Positions 18,860-28,976 of a stretch of DNA of 64,000 nucleotides are shown here, one piece after another. Origin of the DNA: CAMYMQ01 sp963730305 (GTDB taxonomy: Bacteria > Pseudomonadota > Alphaproteobacteria > Bin65); NCBI GenBank assembly GCA_963730305.1, contig CAVSRB010000003.1, forward strand, positions 496,001 to 560,000. Reading direction: 5' to 3'. The first letter of the stretch is position 1. Each line of letters opens with the position of its first letter. The notes below the pieces were generated by a model. That model did no database searches and was not told the DNA's origin. It worked only from the letters and a program-made list of their open reading frames with translations. A program made the translations under genes and the position numbers.

Positions 18860-19864
18860 ATGCAGGGGTACAAGGGGTTCAACGTGCGGATGTTCGAGAG
18901 GGGAAACGGCGGAACGCGTCAACCGGGCACGGGCGTGTACGTCTTTCAGAAGACACTCAAGGAATCGATTTCCTGTTCGGGAACCGGCCTGCATTCCGGC
19001 CTTAAGCTGTCGCTGACGCTTCGGCCGGCCGAACCGAACATGGGCATGGTCTTCCGGCGCACCGATCTGTCGGGCCGGGGCGCGACCATCCACGCGCGCT
19101 GGGACAACGTCGTCGATTCGCGCCTGTGCACGACCATCGGCAACGCCGACGGCGTCACCATCGGCACGGTCGAGCACCTGGTCGCGGCACTGGCCGGGGC
19201 CGGGGTCGACAACGTGCTGGTCGAGGTCAGCGGCCCCGAAGTCCCGGTCATGGACGGCAGCGCCGAGCCCTTCTCGTTCCTGATCGAATGCGCCGGCACC
19301 GTCGAGCAGGACGAGCCGCGCAAGGCGATCCAGATCCTGCAGCCGGTCAGCGTCGGCGATGTCAACAAGTCGGCCGCGCTGATGCCCTCGTCGGGGCGCA
19401 GCTTCTCGTTCGAGATCGATTTCGACAATTCGGTGATCGGCCGCCAGCAGCTCCAGGTCGAGCTGGTCAACGGCACTTTCCGCCGGGAACTGGCGCGGGC
19501 CCGCACTTTCGGCTTCGCCCACGAGGTCGCCCAGATGCGCTCGATGGGCCTCGCCCGCGGCGGCTCGCTGGAGAACGCCGTGGTCATCTCGGACGACCAG
19601 ATCCTCAACGACGACGGCCTCCGCTTCGACGACGAGTTCGTCCGTCACAAGCTGCTCGATTCGATCGGCGACATCTATCTGGCCGGCTATCCGGTCATCG
19701 GCCACTTCCACGGCTTCAAGTCGGGCCACGCGCTGAACAACGCTCTGCTGCACAAGATGTTCGCCCAGCCCGACACCTGGCGCCTCGTCACCCTCGACGG
19801 CGCGGTCGAGCCGGTCGCGGCCCAGCCGATCCGGCAGCGGGCCAACGTCGCCGCCAACGCCTGA
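18860..19864 (+). CDS. lpxC: UDP-3-O-acyl-N-acetylglucosamine deacetylase LpxC
   Basis: The committed, zinc-dependent step of lipid A synthesis. Zinc and catalytic motifs are complete: E-H-L-V-A-A-L, P-V-M-D-G-S-A-E-P-F, R-H-K-L-L-D-S-I-G-D with the His and Asp ligands, and H-F-H-G-F-K-S-G-H near the end. The repaired family start is usually near F-Q-K-T-L-K; here 334 residues from ATG 18860 give a 30-residue extension. ATG 18890 is an alternative start. Gene order ftsZ-lpxC-bamD-recN is standard for alphaproteobacteria. Confidence 0.95.
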   Translation: MQGYKGFNVRMFERGNGGTRQPGTGVYVFQKTLKESISCSGTGLHSGLKLSLTLRPAEPNMGMVFRRTDLSGRGATIHARWDNVVDSRLCTTIGNADGVTIGTVEHLVAALAGAGVDNVLVEVSGPEVPVMDGSAEPFSFLIECAGTVEQDEPRKAIQILQPVSVGDVNKSAALMPSSGRSFSFEIDFDNSVIGRQQLQVELVNGTFRRELARARTFGFAHEVAQMRSMGLARGGSLENAVVISDDQILNDDGLRFDDEFVRHKLLDSIGDIYLAGYPVIGHFHGFKSGHALNNALLHKMFAQPDTWRLVTLDGAVEPVAAQPIRQRANVAANA

Positions 19865-20187
19865 TCCCGTTTCTCGGCCGGGACTGCCGACGCGACGCCC
19901 GTCTTCGCGCGGCGTCGCCGCCTGCGCGCCGGCGGCGCAGGAACGTTTCCCGCGCGCCGAACGAACAGTGGATGGGCGCTGCGCCGTCATGCTAGATTGA
20001 CATCGTCGGCGCGCCGATGTTGGTGTGCTTTCCGCAAGCGCAGGCAGGGCGTGGACCAGATCCCTTCCCGGCGACCCGAATCCGCGATTTCACGGGTGTC
20101 CGGAACCTGGTTCGGGCCTGAACCGGCACTGGCATTGCAGCGTTTCGAAGCGACCCGACCTTCTCCGTCACGACAAGCCTGGTGGCC

Positions 20188-21276
20188 ATGACATCCGCAG
20201 CATCGTCCGCAGTTCCGACGACCCGATCCCGATCCGCACGCCTGCGCATGCTGGCGCTCGTGCTGGCCATCACCTTCCCGGTCACGGCCTGCGACCTGAT
20301 CGCCGACAAGCAGAAGGACACCTACGTCGAGGGCACGGTCGAGCAGCTCTACAACACCGGCCTCGATCTGCTTAAGAAGGAGGAATACAAGGACGCGGCG
20401 AAGTACTTCAACGAGATCGACCGGCAGCACCCCTACTCCGCCTGGGCAGCCCGGTCGCAGTTGATGGTCGCCTACGCCAACTACAAATACAGAGATTACG
20501 ACACAGCGATCCTGACCCTACAGCGCTTCCAGCGGCTGCACCCGGGCCATCGCGACATCGCCTACGCCTTCTACCTCGAGGGCCTGTGCTACTTCGAACA
20601 GGTCCGCGACACCAAGCGCGACCAGGCCAATACCCGGCTTGCGGTCCGTGCGTTCACGATCGTCGCGCGGCGCTTCCCGGAATCGAAATACGCCGCCGAC
20701 GCGGCGCGCAAGTTCGCCGTGTTGCGGGACCATCTGGCCGGCCACGAGATGGAGGTGGGGCGCTACTACCAGAGTAAGAACCTGCATCTGGCCGCGGTCA
20801 ACCGGTTCAAGAACGTCGTCGTCAATTTCCAGGGCTCGCGGCACGTGCCCGAGGCGCTGTTGCGGATGACCGAGAGCTACACCGCGCTCGGGCTCACCAA
20901 CGAGGCCCGCCGGGCGGCCGCGGTGCTGGGCCACAACTTCCCGGAAAGCCGCTGGTACGCCTACGCCTATGACCTCGTCCAGGGCAAGCGCTCGTCGCGC
21001 GTGAGGGTCCCGGCGCCGAAGAAGGCGCCGCCGCCCAAGACCGACAGCAAATCGGCGCCGCCCCCGCCGTCGGACACGCCACCGGGCGACAAGCCGGACG
21101 CCAAGGTCGGCGCCAAGGTCGCACCTACGGCCAGCCCCTCGACCAAGACGGCAGCGCCCGAGGACAAGACCGCGGACAAGACCGGCGAGAAGCCGTCCGC
21201 CCCCAAGACCGAAATGACCCCGGCCAAGCCGGCGCGCCGTTCCTTCTTCGGCCGGCTTATCGACCGCGTCTTCTAG
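20188..21276 (+). CDS. bamD: outer-membrane assembly lipoprotein BamD (ComL)
   Basis: 362 residues from ATG 20188; GTG 20182 two codons upstream is also possible. An Arg-containing N-terminus and hydrophobic stretch end in a lipobox P-V-T-A-C with Cys35 as the lipidation site. TPR-type repeats follow (Y-N-T-G-L-D-L-L-K-K-x-E-Y, then F-x-x-x-D-R-Q-H-P-Y-S). BamD is part of the complex that inserts beta-barrel proteins into the outer membrane. After residue 265 there is an unusual 80-residue Pro/Lys/Ala-rich low-complexity tail ending in a basic aromatic segment, longer than in enterobacterial BamD. An exact TTGACA at 19997-20002 may belong to its promoter. Confidence 0.92.
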   Translation: MTSAASSAVPTTRSRSARLRMLALVLAITFPVTACDLIADKQKDTYVEGTVEQLYNTGLDLLKKEEYKDAAKYFNEIDRQHPYSAWAARSQLMVAYANYKYRDYDTAILTLQRFQRLHPGHRDIAYAFYLEGLCYFEQVRDTKRDQANTRLAVRAFTIVARRFPESKYAADAARKFAVLRDHLAGHEMEVGRYYQSKNLHLAAVNRFKNVVVNFQGSRHVPEALLRMTESYTALGLTNEARRAAAVLGHNFPESRWYAYAYDLVQGKRSSRVRVPAPKKAPPPKTDSKSAPPPPSDTPPGDKPDAKVGAKVAPTASPSTKTAAPEDKTADKTGEKPSAPKTEMTPAKPARRSFFGRLIDRVF

Positions 21277-21294
21277 GAACCCTTGTAGGAGCCG

Positions 21295-22968
21295 ATGCTC
21301 ACGGGCCTGTCGATTCGCGACGTCGTGCTGATCGACCGCCTCGACCTCGCCTTCCATCCCGGCCTGTGCGTGCTGACCGGCGAGACCGGCGCCGGCAAGT
21401 CGATCCTGCTCGACGCCCTCGGCCTGGCGCTCGGCGGCCGCAGCGAAGCGACCCTGATCCGCAGCGGCGCCGACCAGGCGGTGGTCACCGCGAGCTTCGA
21501 CGCCCCCGCCGACCACCCGGTCCGGGCGCTGCTGGCGGAACAGGGGCTGGACGGCGAGGACGCCATCCTGGTCCGCCGTGTCGTCAACCGCGACGGCCGC
21601 AGCCGCGCCTTCATCAACGACCAGCCGACCAGCGTCGGCATGCTGCGCCAGGCCGGCGACCTGCTGGTCGAGGTTCACGGCCAATATGATCAGCGCGGCC
21701 TGCTCGATCCCGCCACGCATCGCGCGCTGCTGGACGATTTCGGCGGGCTGACCGCGGCGCTCGACGCGACCCGGACCGCCTGGGACGCCTGGAAGGCGGC
21801 CGAGGCGGAGCGCGACGGCGCGGCCGAGGCCGCCGAGGCGGCGCGGGCCGAGGAAGACTATCTCCGCGACGCGCTCGACCAGCTCACCACGCTCGCCCCC
21901 GAGGCGGACGAGGAAGACAAGCTGATCGCCGAACGCAACCGGCTGATGAACAGCGAGAAGCTGGTCGAGGCGCTGAACGCCGCCGCCGAGACGCTGACCG
22001 GGCGCGAGCCGGTCGACGATGCCCTGCGCAGCGCCCAGCGCCAGATCGAACGCGCCCGCGACATGGCCCCCGACCTGCTCGACCCGCTGCTCGCCGCGCT
22101 GGAGCGCGCCGCGATCGAGGTCGAGGAAGCGCGCGCCCAGCTCGACCATGCCGGTGCCGCGATCAACGGCGAGCCCGGCCGGCTGGAGACGGTCGACGAC
22201 CGCCTGTTCGCGCTGCGCGACGCCGCCCGCAAGCACCGCGTCGCGATCGCCGCTCTGCCCGCGCTGCGCGAGGAGCTGGCCGGCCGGCTCGCCCTGATCG
22301 AGGACCAGAGCGACCGCATCGCCCGACTCGACAAGCACCTGGCGGAAACCGCCGCTGCTTACGAGACGGCGGCGCGGGCGCTCTCGGCCAAGCGCAAGGC
22401 CGCGGCGGCCGCGCTGGACAAGGCGGTCGCCCACGAGCTGCCGCCGCTCAAGCTGGAGAAGGCGCGCTTCGTCACCCAGGTCGATCCGCTGCCGCCGGAG
22501 AGCTGGTCCCGCGACGGCGTCGACCGGGTGCGCTTCGAGGCGGCCACCAATCCCGGCGCGACCCCCGGGCCGATCGCCAAGATCGCCTCGGGCGGCGAGC
22601 TGGCGCGCTTCACCCTGGCGCTCAAGGTCGTGCTGTCGCGCACCGGCGCCGCGCCGACGCTGATCTTCGACGAGGTCGACAGCGGCATCGGCGGCGCCAC
22701 CGCGGCCGCCGTCGGCGAGCGTCTGGGCCGGCTCGGCGACGACCTCCAGGTTCTGGTCGTCACCCACTCGCCCCAGGTCGCGGCGCGCGGCGGCCACCAC
22801 TGGCGCGTGTCCAAGGCCGCCGACGACGGCAGCGGCACGGTCACCCGCGTTTCGGAGCTCGACCCCGACGCCCGCCGCGAGGAGATCGCGCGCATGCTCG
22901 CCGGACACGACGTTACCGAGGAGGCCCGCGCGGCGGCGCGCGTTCTGATCGCCGGAGGCGCCGCGTGA
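21295..22968 (+). CDS. recN: DNA repair protein RecN
   Basis: 557 residues, SMC-like ATPase for double-strand break repair. The N-terminus holds Walker A G-E-T-G-A-G-K-S; long Ala/Glu/Arg-rich coiled-coil arms fill about residues 160-370; the C-terminus has the signature A-S-G-G-E-L-A-R-F near 428, Walker B T-L-I-F-D-E-V-D-S-G-I-G-G and the V-V-T-H-S-P-Q-V-A switch histidine. It starts 18 bases after bamD and its stop overlaps the GTG of ligA, so all three are probably co-transcribed. Confidence 0.96.
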   Translation: MLTGLSIRDVVLIDRLDLAFHPGLCVLTGETGAGKSILLDALGLALGGRSEATLIRSGADQAVVTASFDAPADHPVRALLAEQGLDGEDAILVRRVVNRDGRSRAFINDQPTSVGMLRQAGDLLVEVHGQYDQRGLLDPATHRALLDDFGGLTAALDATRTAWDAWKAAEAERDGAAEAAEAARAEEDYLRDALDQLTTLAPEADEEDKLIAERNRLMNSEKLVEALNAAAETLTGREPVDDALRSAQRQIERARDMAPDLLDPLLAALERAAIEVEEARAQLDHAGAAINGEPGRLETVDDRLFALRDAARKHRVAIAALPALREELAGRLALIEDQSDRIARLDKHLAETAAAYETAARALSAKRKAAAAALDKAVAHELPPLKLEKARFVTQVDPLPPESWSRDGVDRVRFEAATNPGATPGPIAKIASGGELARFTLALKVVLSRTGAAPTLIFDEVDSGIGGATAAAVGERLGRLGDDLQVLVVTHSPQVAARGGHHWRVSKAADDGSGTVTRVSELDPDARREEIARMLAGHDVTEEARAAARVLIAGGAA

Positions 22969-25103
22969 GCTCGGCTTCGGACGACCCGACCGACGCGACG
23001 CAGATCGCGGTCGACGAGCTGACCGCCGAGCAGGCCGCCGCCGAGCTGGCCCGCCTGGCGGCCGAGATCGCGCACCACGACGAGCTCTATTACCGCAAGG
23101 ACGCGCCGGAGATCTCCGACGCCGACTACGATGCCCTGCGCCGGCGCAACGAGGCGATCGAGGCGCGCTTCCCCGATCTGGTCCGCGACGACAGCCCGTC
23201 GCGCCGGGTCGGCGCCAAGCCGGCCGAAGGCTTCGCCGAGGTCCGCCACGCGGTGCCGATGCTGTCGCTCGGCAACGCCTTCGAGAAGCAGGACGTCCAC
23301 GATTTCGAGGCGCGCATCCGGCGCTTCCTCGGGCTCGGCGCCGACGAGACGGTCGAGCTGGTCGCCGAGCCGAAGATCGACGGCCTGTCGGCGACCGTGC
23401 ATTTCCACGCCGGCCGCTTCGTGCTCGGCGCGACCCGCGGCGACGGCACCGTCGGCGAGGACGTCACCCGCAACCTGGCGACGGTGGTCGACCTGCCGCA
23501 ACGGATTTCCGGGGCCCCCGAAAAGCTGGAGGTCCGCGGCGAGGTCTACATGCGCCACTCCGACTTCGCGGCGCTCAACCAGCAGCGCGAAGCCGACGGG
23601 CTGCCGCTCTACGCCAACCCGCGCAACTCGGCTTCCGGCTCGCTGCGCCAGCTCGACCCGTCGATTACCGCGAGCCGCCGGCTGCATTTCTTCGCCTATT
23701 CCTGGGGCGAGATCAGCGAGCCGCCCGGCGACACCTACTGGCACTTCCTGGAGCGGCTCAAGGGCTGGGGCTTCCCGGTCAACCCGCTGGCCCGGCTGTG
23801 CCGGTCGGTCGACGAGGCGCTCGCCCTCTACGACGAGATCATGGCCAACCGGGCCCAGCTCGACTACGACATCGACGGCGTCGTCTACAAGGTCAACCGG
23901 CTCGACTGGCAGGAGCGGCTCGGCTTCGTCAGCCGCGCGCCGCGCTGGGCGATCGCCCACAAGTTCCCCGCCGAGCAGGCGCAGACCGTGCTGGAGGACA
24001 TCGTCATCCAGGTCGGCCGCACCGGCGCGCTGACCCCGGTCGCCCACCTGACCCCGATCACGGTCGGCGGCGTCGTCGTCTCGCGCGCGACCCTGCACAA
24101 CGAGGACGAGATCGCGCGCAAGGACATCCGCGTCGGCGACACGGTGGTGATCCAGCGCGCCGGCGACGTCATCCCCCAGGTCGTCGCCGTCGTGCCGGAG
24201 AAGCGGCCCAAGGACTCCAAGCCCTACGCGTTCCCCAAGGTCTGCCCCTGCGAGCTGAAGACGCCGACGCACCGCGAACCGGGCGAGGCGGTGACCCGCT
24301 GCACCGGCGAGCTGGCCTGCCCGTTCCAGCAGCTCAACCGGCTCAAGCATTTCGTCTCGCGCCAGGCGTTCGACATCGAGGGGCTGGGCTCGAAGCATGT
24401 CGAGGCGTTCCGCGACGCGGGCCTGGTCGAGACCCCGGGCGACATCTTCCGGCTCAAGGACAAGGCCGACACGCTGCTCGACTGGGAGGGCTGGGGCGAA
24501 CAGTCGGTCGCCAACCTGCTGGCGGCGATCGAGGACCGGCGCGCGATCGGCTTCGACCGCTTCATCTATGCGCTGGGCATCCGCCAGGTCGGCGAGGCCA
24601 CCGCCCGCCTGCTCGCCCGCCGCTACGACACGTTGGAGGCCTGGCGCGATGCAATGGAACAGGCCGCCGAGGAGCGAAACGCCAACCCCGACGAGATGAA
24701 GAAGCCCGAGCTGGTCGGCGAGGCCTTCGCGGCGCTGTGCGCCATCGACGGGGTCGGCTTCGCGATGGCCGACGACCTGGTCGCCTTCTTCACCGAGCCG
24801 CACAACATCAAGAAGCTCGACGACCTCGCCGGCGAGCTCACCATCCGCCCGCTGGAGAAGGCCGCGAGCGATTCGCCGGTCGCCGGCAAGACCGTGGTCT
24901 TCACCGGCTCGCTGGAAGCGATGACCCGCCAGGAGGCCAAGGCCCGCGCCGAATCGCTCGGCGCCAAGGTCTCCGGCTCGGTCTCGGCCAAGACCGACAT
25001 CGTCGTCGCCGGCCCCGGCGCCGGTTCCAAGCTGAAGAAGGCGGCGGATCTGGGTGTCGAGGTGATGACCGAGGAGGAATGGCTGGCGCTGATCGGCGGC
25101 TAG
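22965..25103 (+). CDS. ligA: NAD+-dependent DNA ligase LigA
   Basis: 712 residues from GTG 22965 overlapping recN. Domain Ia with the Y-Y-x-x-D-A-P-E-I-S-D-A-D-Y-D NAD-binding motif comes first, then the adenylation lysine in P-K-I-D-G-L-S-A near residue 131. The OB fold, a Cys4 zinc finger (C-P-C and C-T-G-E-L-A-C), HhH repeats and a C-terminal BRCT domain (residues about 632-712) follow. This is the essential replicative ligase; the LigD-type ligase further on in the window is separate and ATP-dependent. Confidence 0.97.
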   Translation: MSSASDDPTDATQIAVDELTAEQAAAELARLAAEIAHHDELYYRKDAPEISDADYDALRRRNEAIEARFPDLVRDDSPSRRVGAKPAEGFAEVRHAVPMLSLGNAFEKQDVHDFEARIRRFLGLGADETVELVAEPKIDGLSATVHFHAGRFVLGATRGDGTVGEDVTRNLATVVDLPQRISGAPEKLEVRGEVYMRHSDFAALNQQREADGLPLYANPRNSASGSLRQLDPSITASRRLHFFAYSWGEISEPPGDTYWHFLERLKGWGFPVNPLARLCRSVDEALALYDEIMANRAQLDYDIDGVVYKVNRLDWQERLGFVSRAPRWAIAHKFPAEQAQTVLEDIVIQVGRTGALTPVAHLTPITVGGVVVSRATLHNEDEIARKDIRVGDTVVIQRAGDVIPQVVAVVPEKRPKDSKPYAFPKVCPCELKTPTHREPGEAVTRCTGELACPFQQLNRLKHFVSRQAFDIEGLGSKHVEAFRDAGLVETPGDIFRLKDKADTLLDWEGWGEQSVANLLAAIEDRRAIGFDRFIYALGIRQVGEATARLLARRYDTLEAWRDAMEQAAEERNANPDEMKKPELVGEAFAALCAIDGVGFAMADDLVAFFTEPHNIKKLDDLAGELTIRPLEKAASDSPVAGKTVVFTGSLEAMTRQEAKARAESLGAKVSGSVSAKTDIVVAGPGAGSKLKKAADLGVEVMTEEEWLALIGG

Positions 25104-25119
25104 GAGGCGCCCGCCGGCC

Positions 25120-25975
25120 CTAGAGCTCCGCCAGCGTCGCCACGATCAGCTCGGCGAAGGCCGTCACCGGCGGCAACGGCCGGCCCGCGCCGCGGTAGAG
25201 GCTGATCTCGATCTCGGGCAGCGGCGGGAAACCCTGATCGGCGCCGAGGATGCGCAGCGTGTCGTCGACCATCCGCCGCGGCAGGATGGTCACGGCGAGG
25301 CCCGCCGACACCGCGGCGTCCAGGCCGTCTCGGCTCGCGCTGTTGTAGGCGTGGCGGTAGCGCCGGCCGCCGTCCTCCAGCGCCTTCAGGGCGATGTCGC
25401 GATAGATGCAGCCAGGCCCGAACAGCGCGAGCGGCAGCGGATCGACCGTGTCGACCGCCGACTGGCCGCGCGACCGCCCAGACCAGCGGCTCCCGCGCCA
25501 CCACCTCGCCGCCGCTACGCCCGCAATCCTGGGTCACCAGGGCCAGATCGACCTCGCCCGCCTCGAGCGCGTCGAGCGCGGTCCAGCTCCGCTCGCAGCG
25601 CAGTTCCAGCTCGATCAGCGGATAGCTCTGGGCGAAGCGAGACAGGATCGGCGGCACGAAGCACATCGACGTATCGGTCGCCGCCAGCCGGACCCGCCCC
25701 TGCACGCCGCGGTCGCCGAACAGCGCCAGCGTCTCGTCGTTGAGCCGCAGCATCCGCCCGGCATACTGGCGGAACACCTCGCCCTCGGGGGTCAGCCGGA
25801 CCCGCCGCCGCGAGCGGTCGAGCAGCGGCACGCCGACCAGCGCCTCCAGCCGCTTGATCTGCATGCTCACCGCCGACTGGGCCCGGTGCAGCCGCTCGGC
25901 GGCGCGGGTGAAGTGCCGGGTCTCCGCCACCATGGCGAAGGAGCGGAGCAGGTCGAGGTCGAGATCGCCGCGCAT
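25120..25975 (-). CDS. LysR-family transcriptional regulator, with an apparent +1 frameshift
   Basis: An N-terminal winged HTH (L-L-R-S-F-A-x-V-A-E-T-R-H-F-T-R-A-A-E-R-L-H-R-A-Q-S) is followed by the effector-binding domain. Start is ATG at 25975; a TTG two codons upstream is less likely. The frame breaks after V-W-A-V-A-R: the other frame continues Q-S-A-V-D-T-V-D-P-L-P and ends A-T-L-A-E-L with stop at 25120. One extra base around 25463-25467 explains it, giving 284 residues when removed. It is divergent from the MFS gene, which it probably regulates, as LysR regulators usually do. The ligand is unknown. Confidence 0.9.
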
Positions 25976-26030
25976 GATCAAATCATCAAAAATGAGAATT
26001 AGACGGAAATTATAATCTGATTATTTGATC
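25976..26030. promoter_or_regulatory. AT-rich divergent promoter/operator between lysR and the MFS gene
   Basis: A sharply AT-rich stretch in a GC-rich region. A perfect inverted repeat GATCAAAT (25976-25983) / ATTTGATC (26023-26030) brackets it. The palindrome ATTATAAT at 26009-26016 supplies a TATAAT -10 box on both strands. This is the layout expected for a LysR-type operator controlling both its own gene and the divergent transporter. The -35 boxes are not clear. Confidence 0.6.
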
Positions 26031-26099
26031 GAAATCGAGCCCGCCGATCGCCTGGGCGACCCTCGGGCGACCGGCCGCACCACCATCGAGGATCGAGAC

Positions 26100-27291
26100 A
26101 TGTCGGGACGCGCCTGGGCGATCATCCTGTGCGGCGGCGGCGTGATGGCGCTGGCGATCGGCTATCGCCAGAGCCTCGGCCTGTTCCTGACGCCGATCGC
26201 CACCGACCTCGGCGTCGGCCGGGAGGGCTTCGCGCTCGGCATGGGCCTGATGAACCTGATCTGGGGCCTGGCGTCGCCCTTCGCCGGCGCGATCGCCGAC
26301 CGGTACGGCACCGGCCGGGTCGCGGCGCTGGGCGGCCTGCTCTACGCCGCCGGGCTGATGGTGATGACCCTGGGCGGCGACGGCGGCCAGCTCGTCCTCG
26401 GCGGCAGCCTGATCGGGCTGGGGCTGAGCGGCTGCGGCTTCTCGGTCATCCTCGGCACGGTCGGCCGGGCGGCGCCGCCTGAGAAGCGCAGCCTCGCGCT
26501 CGGCATCGCCTCGATGGGCGGGTCGATCGGCCAGTTCGCCGCCCTGCCCTTCGTCAACGCCCTGATCCAGGGCGCCGGCTGGGTGGCCAGCCTGACCATC
26601 CTGGCCGCGACCGCGCTGATGATCGTGCCGCTCGCCGCCGGCGTCGCCGGCCGCCCGGCGCCGGCCGAGCCGGGAGCCACGCAACAGACCGTCCGCGAGG
26701 CGTTCGACGAGGCGCGGCGGATTCCGAGCTTCTGGCTGCTGACCGCGGGCTTCTTCGTGTGCGGCTTCCACCTCGCCTTCATCGCGGTCCACCTGCCGGC
26801 CTTCCTCGCCGACCGCGGCTTCCCGTCCTGGCTCGCCGCCGCCGCGCTGACCCTGGTCGGCCTCGCCAACATCGTCGGCTCCTGGGCCTTCGGCGCGCTG
26901 GGCGGGCATTTCTCCAAGAAGAGGCTGCTCGCCGGGCTCTACCTCGCCCGCGCCGCGATCTTCCTGATCTTCCTCTTGTTCCCCGTCACCGAGACGAGCG
27001 TGCTGGTGTTCGGCGTCGCGATGGGCTTCGCTGTGGCTCGGCACCGTGCCGCTGACCAGCGGCCTGGTCGCGCAGATGTTCGGCACGGCCTACATGTCGA
27101 TGCTGTTCGGCATCGTCTTCCTCGGCCACCAGGTCGGCGGCTTCCTGGGCGCGTGGCTGGCCGGCCTGCTCTACGACGCGGTCGGCTCCTACGACGTCAT
27201 GTGGTGGCTGTGCGTGGCGCTGGGCGTCGGCTCGGCGGCGCTGCACTGGCCGATCGCCGAGCGGCCGGTGGCGCGGCTGGCCGAAGCCTGA
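26100..27291 (+). CDS. MFS transporter (12 TM), with an apparent +1 frameshift
   Basis: About 396 residues once repaired. Twelve hydrophobic helices, with the MFS motif A-D-R-Y-G-T-G-R in the loop between helices 2 and 3, and a cytoplasmic loop around residue 200. The frame breaks after V-A-M-G-F: removing G at 27030 gives L-W-L-G-T-V-P-L-T-S-G-L, and the rest (helices 10-12) reads on to TGA 27291. The substrate is not evident; the sequence resembles oxalate/formate or aromatic-acid type MFS members only in general build. Divergent from the LysR regulator. Confidence 0.87.
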
Positions 27292-27298
27292 ACGCGGC

Positions 27299-27953
27299 TC
27301 AGGCGGCCCGCTTCGGCCCGGTTGCCCCAGAGGATCAGCGCGATCGCGACCAGGCTCAAGACCGGCAGGATCATCCGCTCCGGCGTGCCCAGCAGCCACG
27401 ACCAGCCGCCGCCGATCACGGCCCACAGGGCCGGGATCACCAGCAGCCACCACGGCACCCGGCGGACGCTCATCAACAGCAGCGCGAGGGTCAGCAGGCA
27501 GGTCGGGTCGGGGGTGACACCGACATATTGCGCCTCGGTCCAGCCGCGCCCGACCGCCCGCTCGATCAGCGGATGGACGACGATCGCGACGACGGCCAGG
27601 CCGAGGCCCGCCCACGCCGATACGCCGCCGTCGAAGCGGAGGTCGAGGCCGCCGCGCAGGGTGCCGTAACCGAGCAGCAGCGCCCCCTGTACCGCGAAGG
27701 CGATCTCGTAATAGGTTCCCGCCCAGTTGATCGACGCATAGTGGTCGCCGAGGAAGGCGATGCCCGCGAACAGCCAGCCCGCGCCCAGGATCGCCGCGAT
27801 CACCCGGCCGCTACCCCGGCGCGGCCACAGGGCGTAGGCCAGCGCCGCCAGCGCCAGCAGCAGGGCGACCACCTGCGCCGGGAAGATCGCCTGGTTGTAG
27901 TAGCCGATGACCGCGTAGAGCGTGTCGGGGTCGTAGAGGATCAGCCGGTGCAT
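27299..27953 (-). CDS. multi-pass membrane protein, DUF6064-like
   Basis: About 217 residues with six or seven hydrophobic helices and the N-terminal segment Y-Y-N-Q-A-I-F-P-A-Q, with Y-Y-E-I-A-F-A-V-Q-G further in; I recognise it as resembling the DUF6064 family, function unknown. As written the frame stays open to 27189, overlapping the MFS 3' end by 103 bases. Removing one C from the CCCC at 27325-27328 would end it at 27299-27301 just beside the MFS stop, which fits better. That indel is less certain than the others in this window. It lies downstream of the aldo/keto reductase. Confidence 0.68.
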
Positions 27954-27971
27954 CGGCCGGTGCCGGCGGCC

Positions 27972-28891
27972 CTAGAGGCTTTCGACGTATTTGGCCATGC
28001 GCCGGCGCATCGCCGGGTCGGGCAGCCGGCCGCGCAGCGCGCCCATGTTCTCGCGCATGTGCGCGACCTTCGAGGTCGCCGGGATCGGGCAGGTCACCGC
28101 CGGGTGCGACATGATGAACTTGAGCAGGAACTGCGCCCAGTTGGCGGCGTCGAACTCACCCGCCCAGGCCGGCAGCTCGTGCCGCTTCATCCGGTCGATC
28201 AGCGAGCCGCCCCGGAACGGCCGGTTGACGATCACCGCCAGCTTGCGCTCCGCCGCCAGCGGCAGCAGCCGCGCTTCGGCCTCGCGGTCGACGGCGTTAT
28301 AGGTGAGCTGGACGAAGTCGATCGGCTGGGTCTTCATCACCCGCTCCATCTCGTCGTGGCGGCTGCCGTGCGACGTGGTGATGCCGACGTAGCGGACCTG
28401 GCCCTTCGCCTTCATCGCGAACAGGGTCTGCAGATGGTCTTCCCACGACAAGAGGTTGTGGACCTGGAGCAGGTCGAGGCGCTTCTCGCCCCACAGCCGC
28501 TCCGACTCGGCGATCTGCTCGCGGCCGCGCGACTTGGACCCGGTCCATACCTTGGTCGCCGAGAACAGCTTCCCCTTGTCCGCGAGCCGGCGCAGGCACC
28601 AGCCGACCACCGCTTCCGACGAGCCGTACATCGGCGACGAATCGATCACCGCGCCGCCGAGCGCGAAGAAGGTCTTCAGGACCTCGAGCCGCGCCGCGCG
28701 CAGCCGCGGCACCCGGCCGACGTTGAAGGTGATCCAGGTGCCCATGCCGACCGCCGGCAACGGCTCGCCGGTCTTCGGGATCGGGCGGGTCAGGATCGGG
28801 CCCGGTAACGGAGCGGGCCAGGGCGGGCCCCAACGGCGCCGCGGCGCCCGCCGCGGCCGGCCGACGCGACGAAGGCGCGGCGGGTGAGCAT
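27972..28891 (-). CDS. exported aldo/keto reductase, with two apparent +1 frameshifts near the N-terminus
   Basis: The AKR tetrad is visible: Asp and Tyr in V-I-D-S-S-P-M-Y-G, Lys in F-S-A-T-K-V-W, His in L-L-Q-V-H-N. The frame in use extends upstream into an arginine-rich nonsense segment. Starting instead at ATG 28891 gives M-L-T-R-R-A-F-V-A-S, a twin-arginine leader. Removing one base near 28857-28862 and another near 28798-28803 joins it through an Ala-rich helix and A-L-A to the enzyme, 305 residues in all. A Tat leader on a NAD(P)H-type fold suggests export in folded form with cofactor. Substrate unknown. Confidence 0.83.
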
Positions 28892-28976
28892 GGGATGGGT
28901 CTTCGTCACCGGAACCTCCTGCCTCGGCCTTTGGCCTCTCCAACCAAACAGGACTTCCCCGGCCCCGGGCCGGAAA

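Noticed and set aside
19997..20025. TTGACA at 19997-20002 as a full bamD promoter
   Set aside because: No acceptable -10 hexamer 16-18 bases downstream; kept only as a note in the bamD entry.
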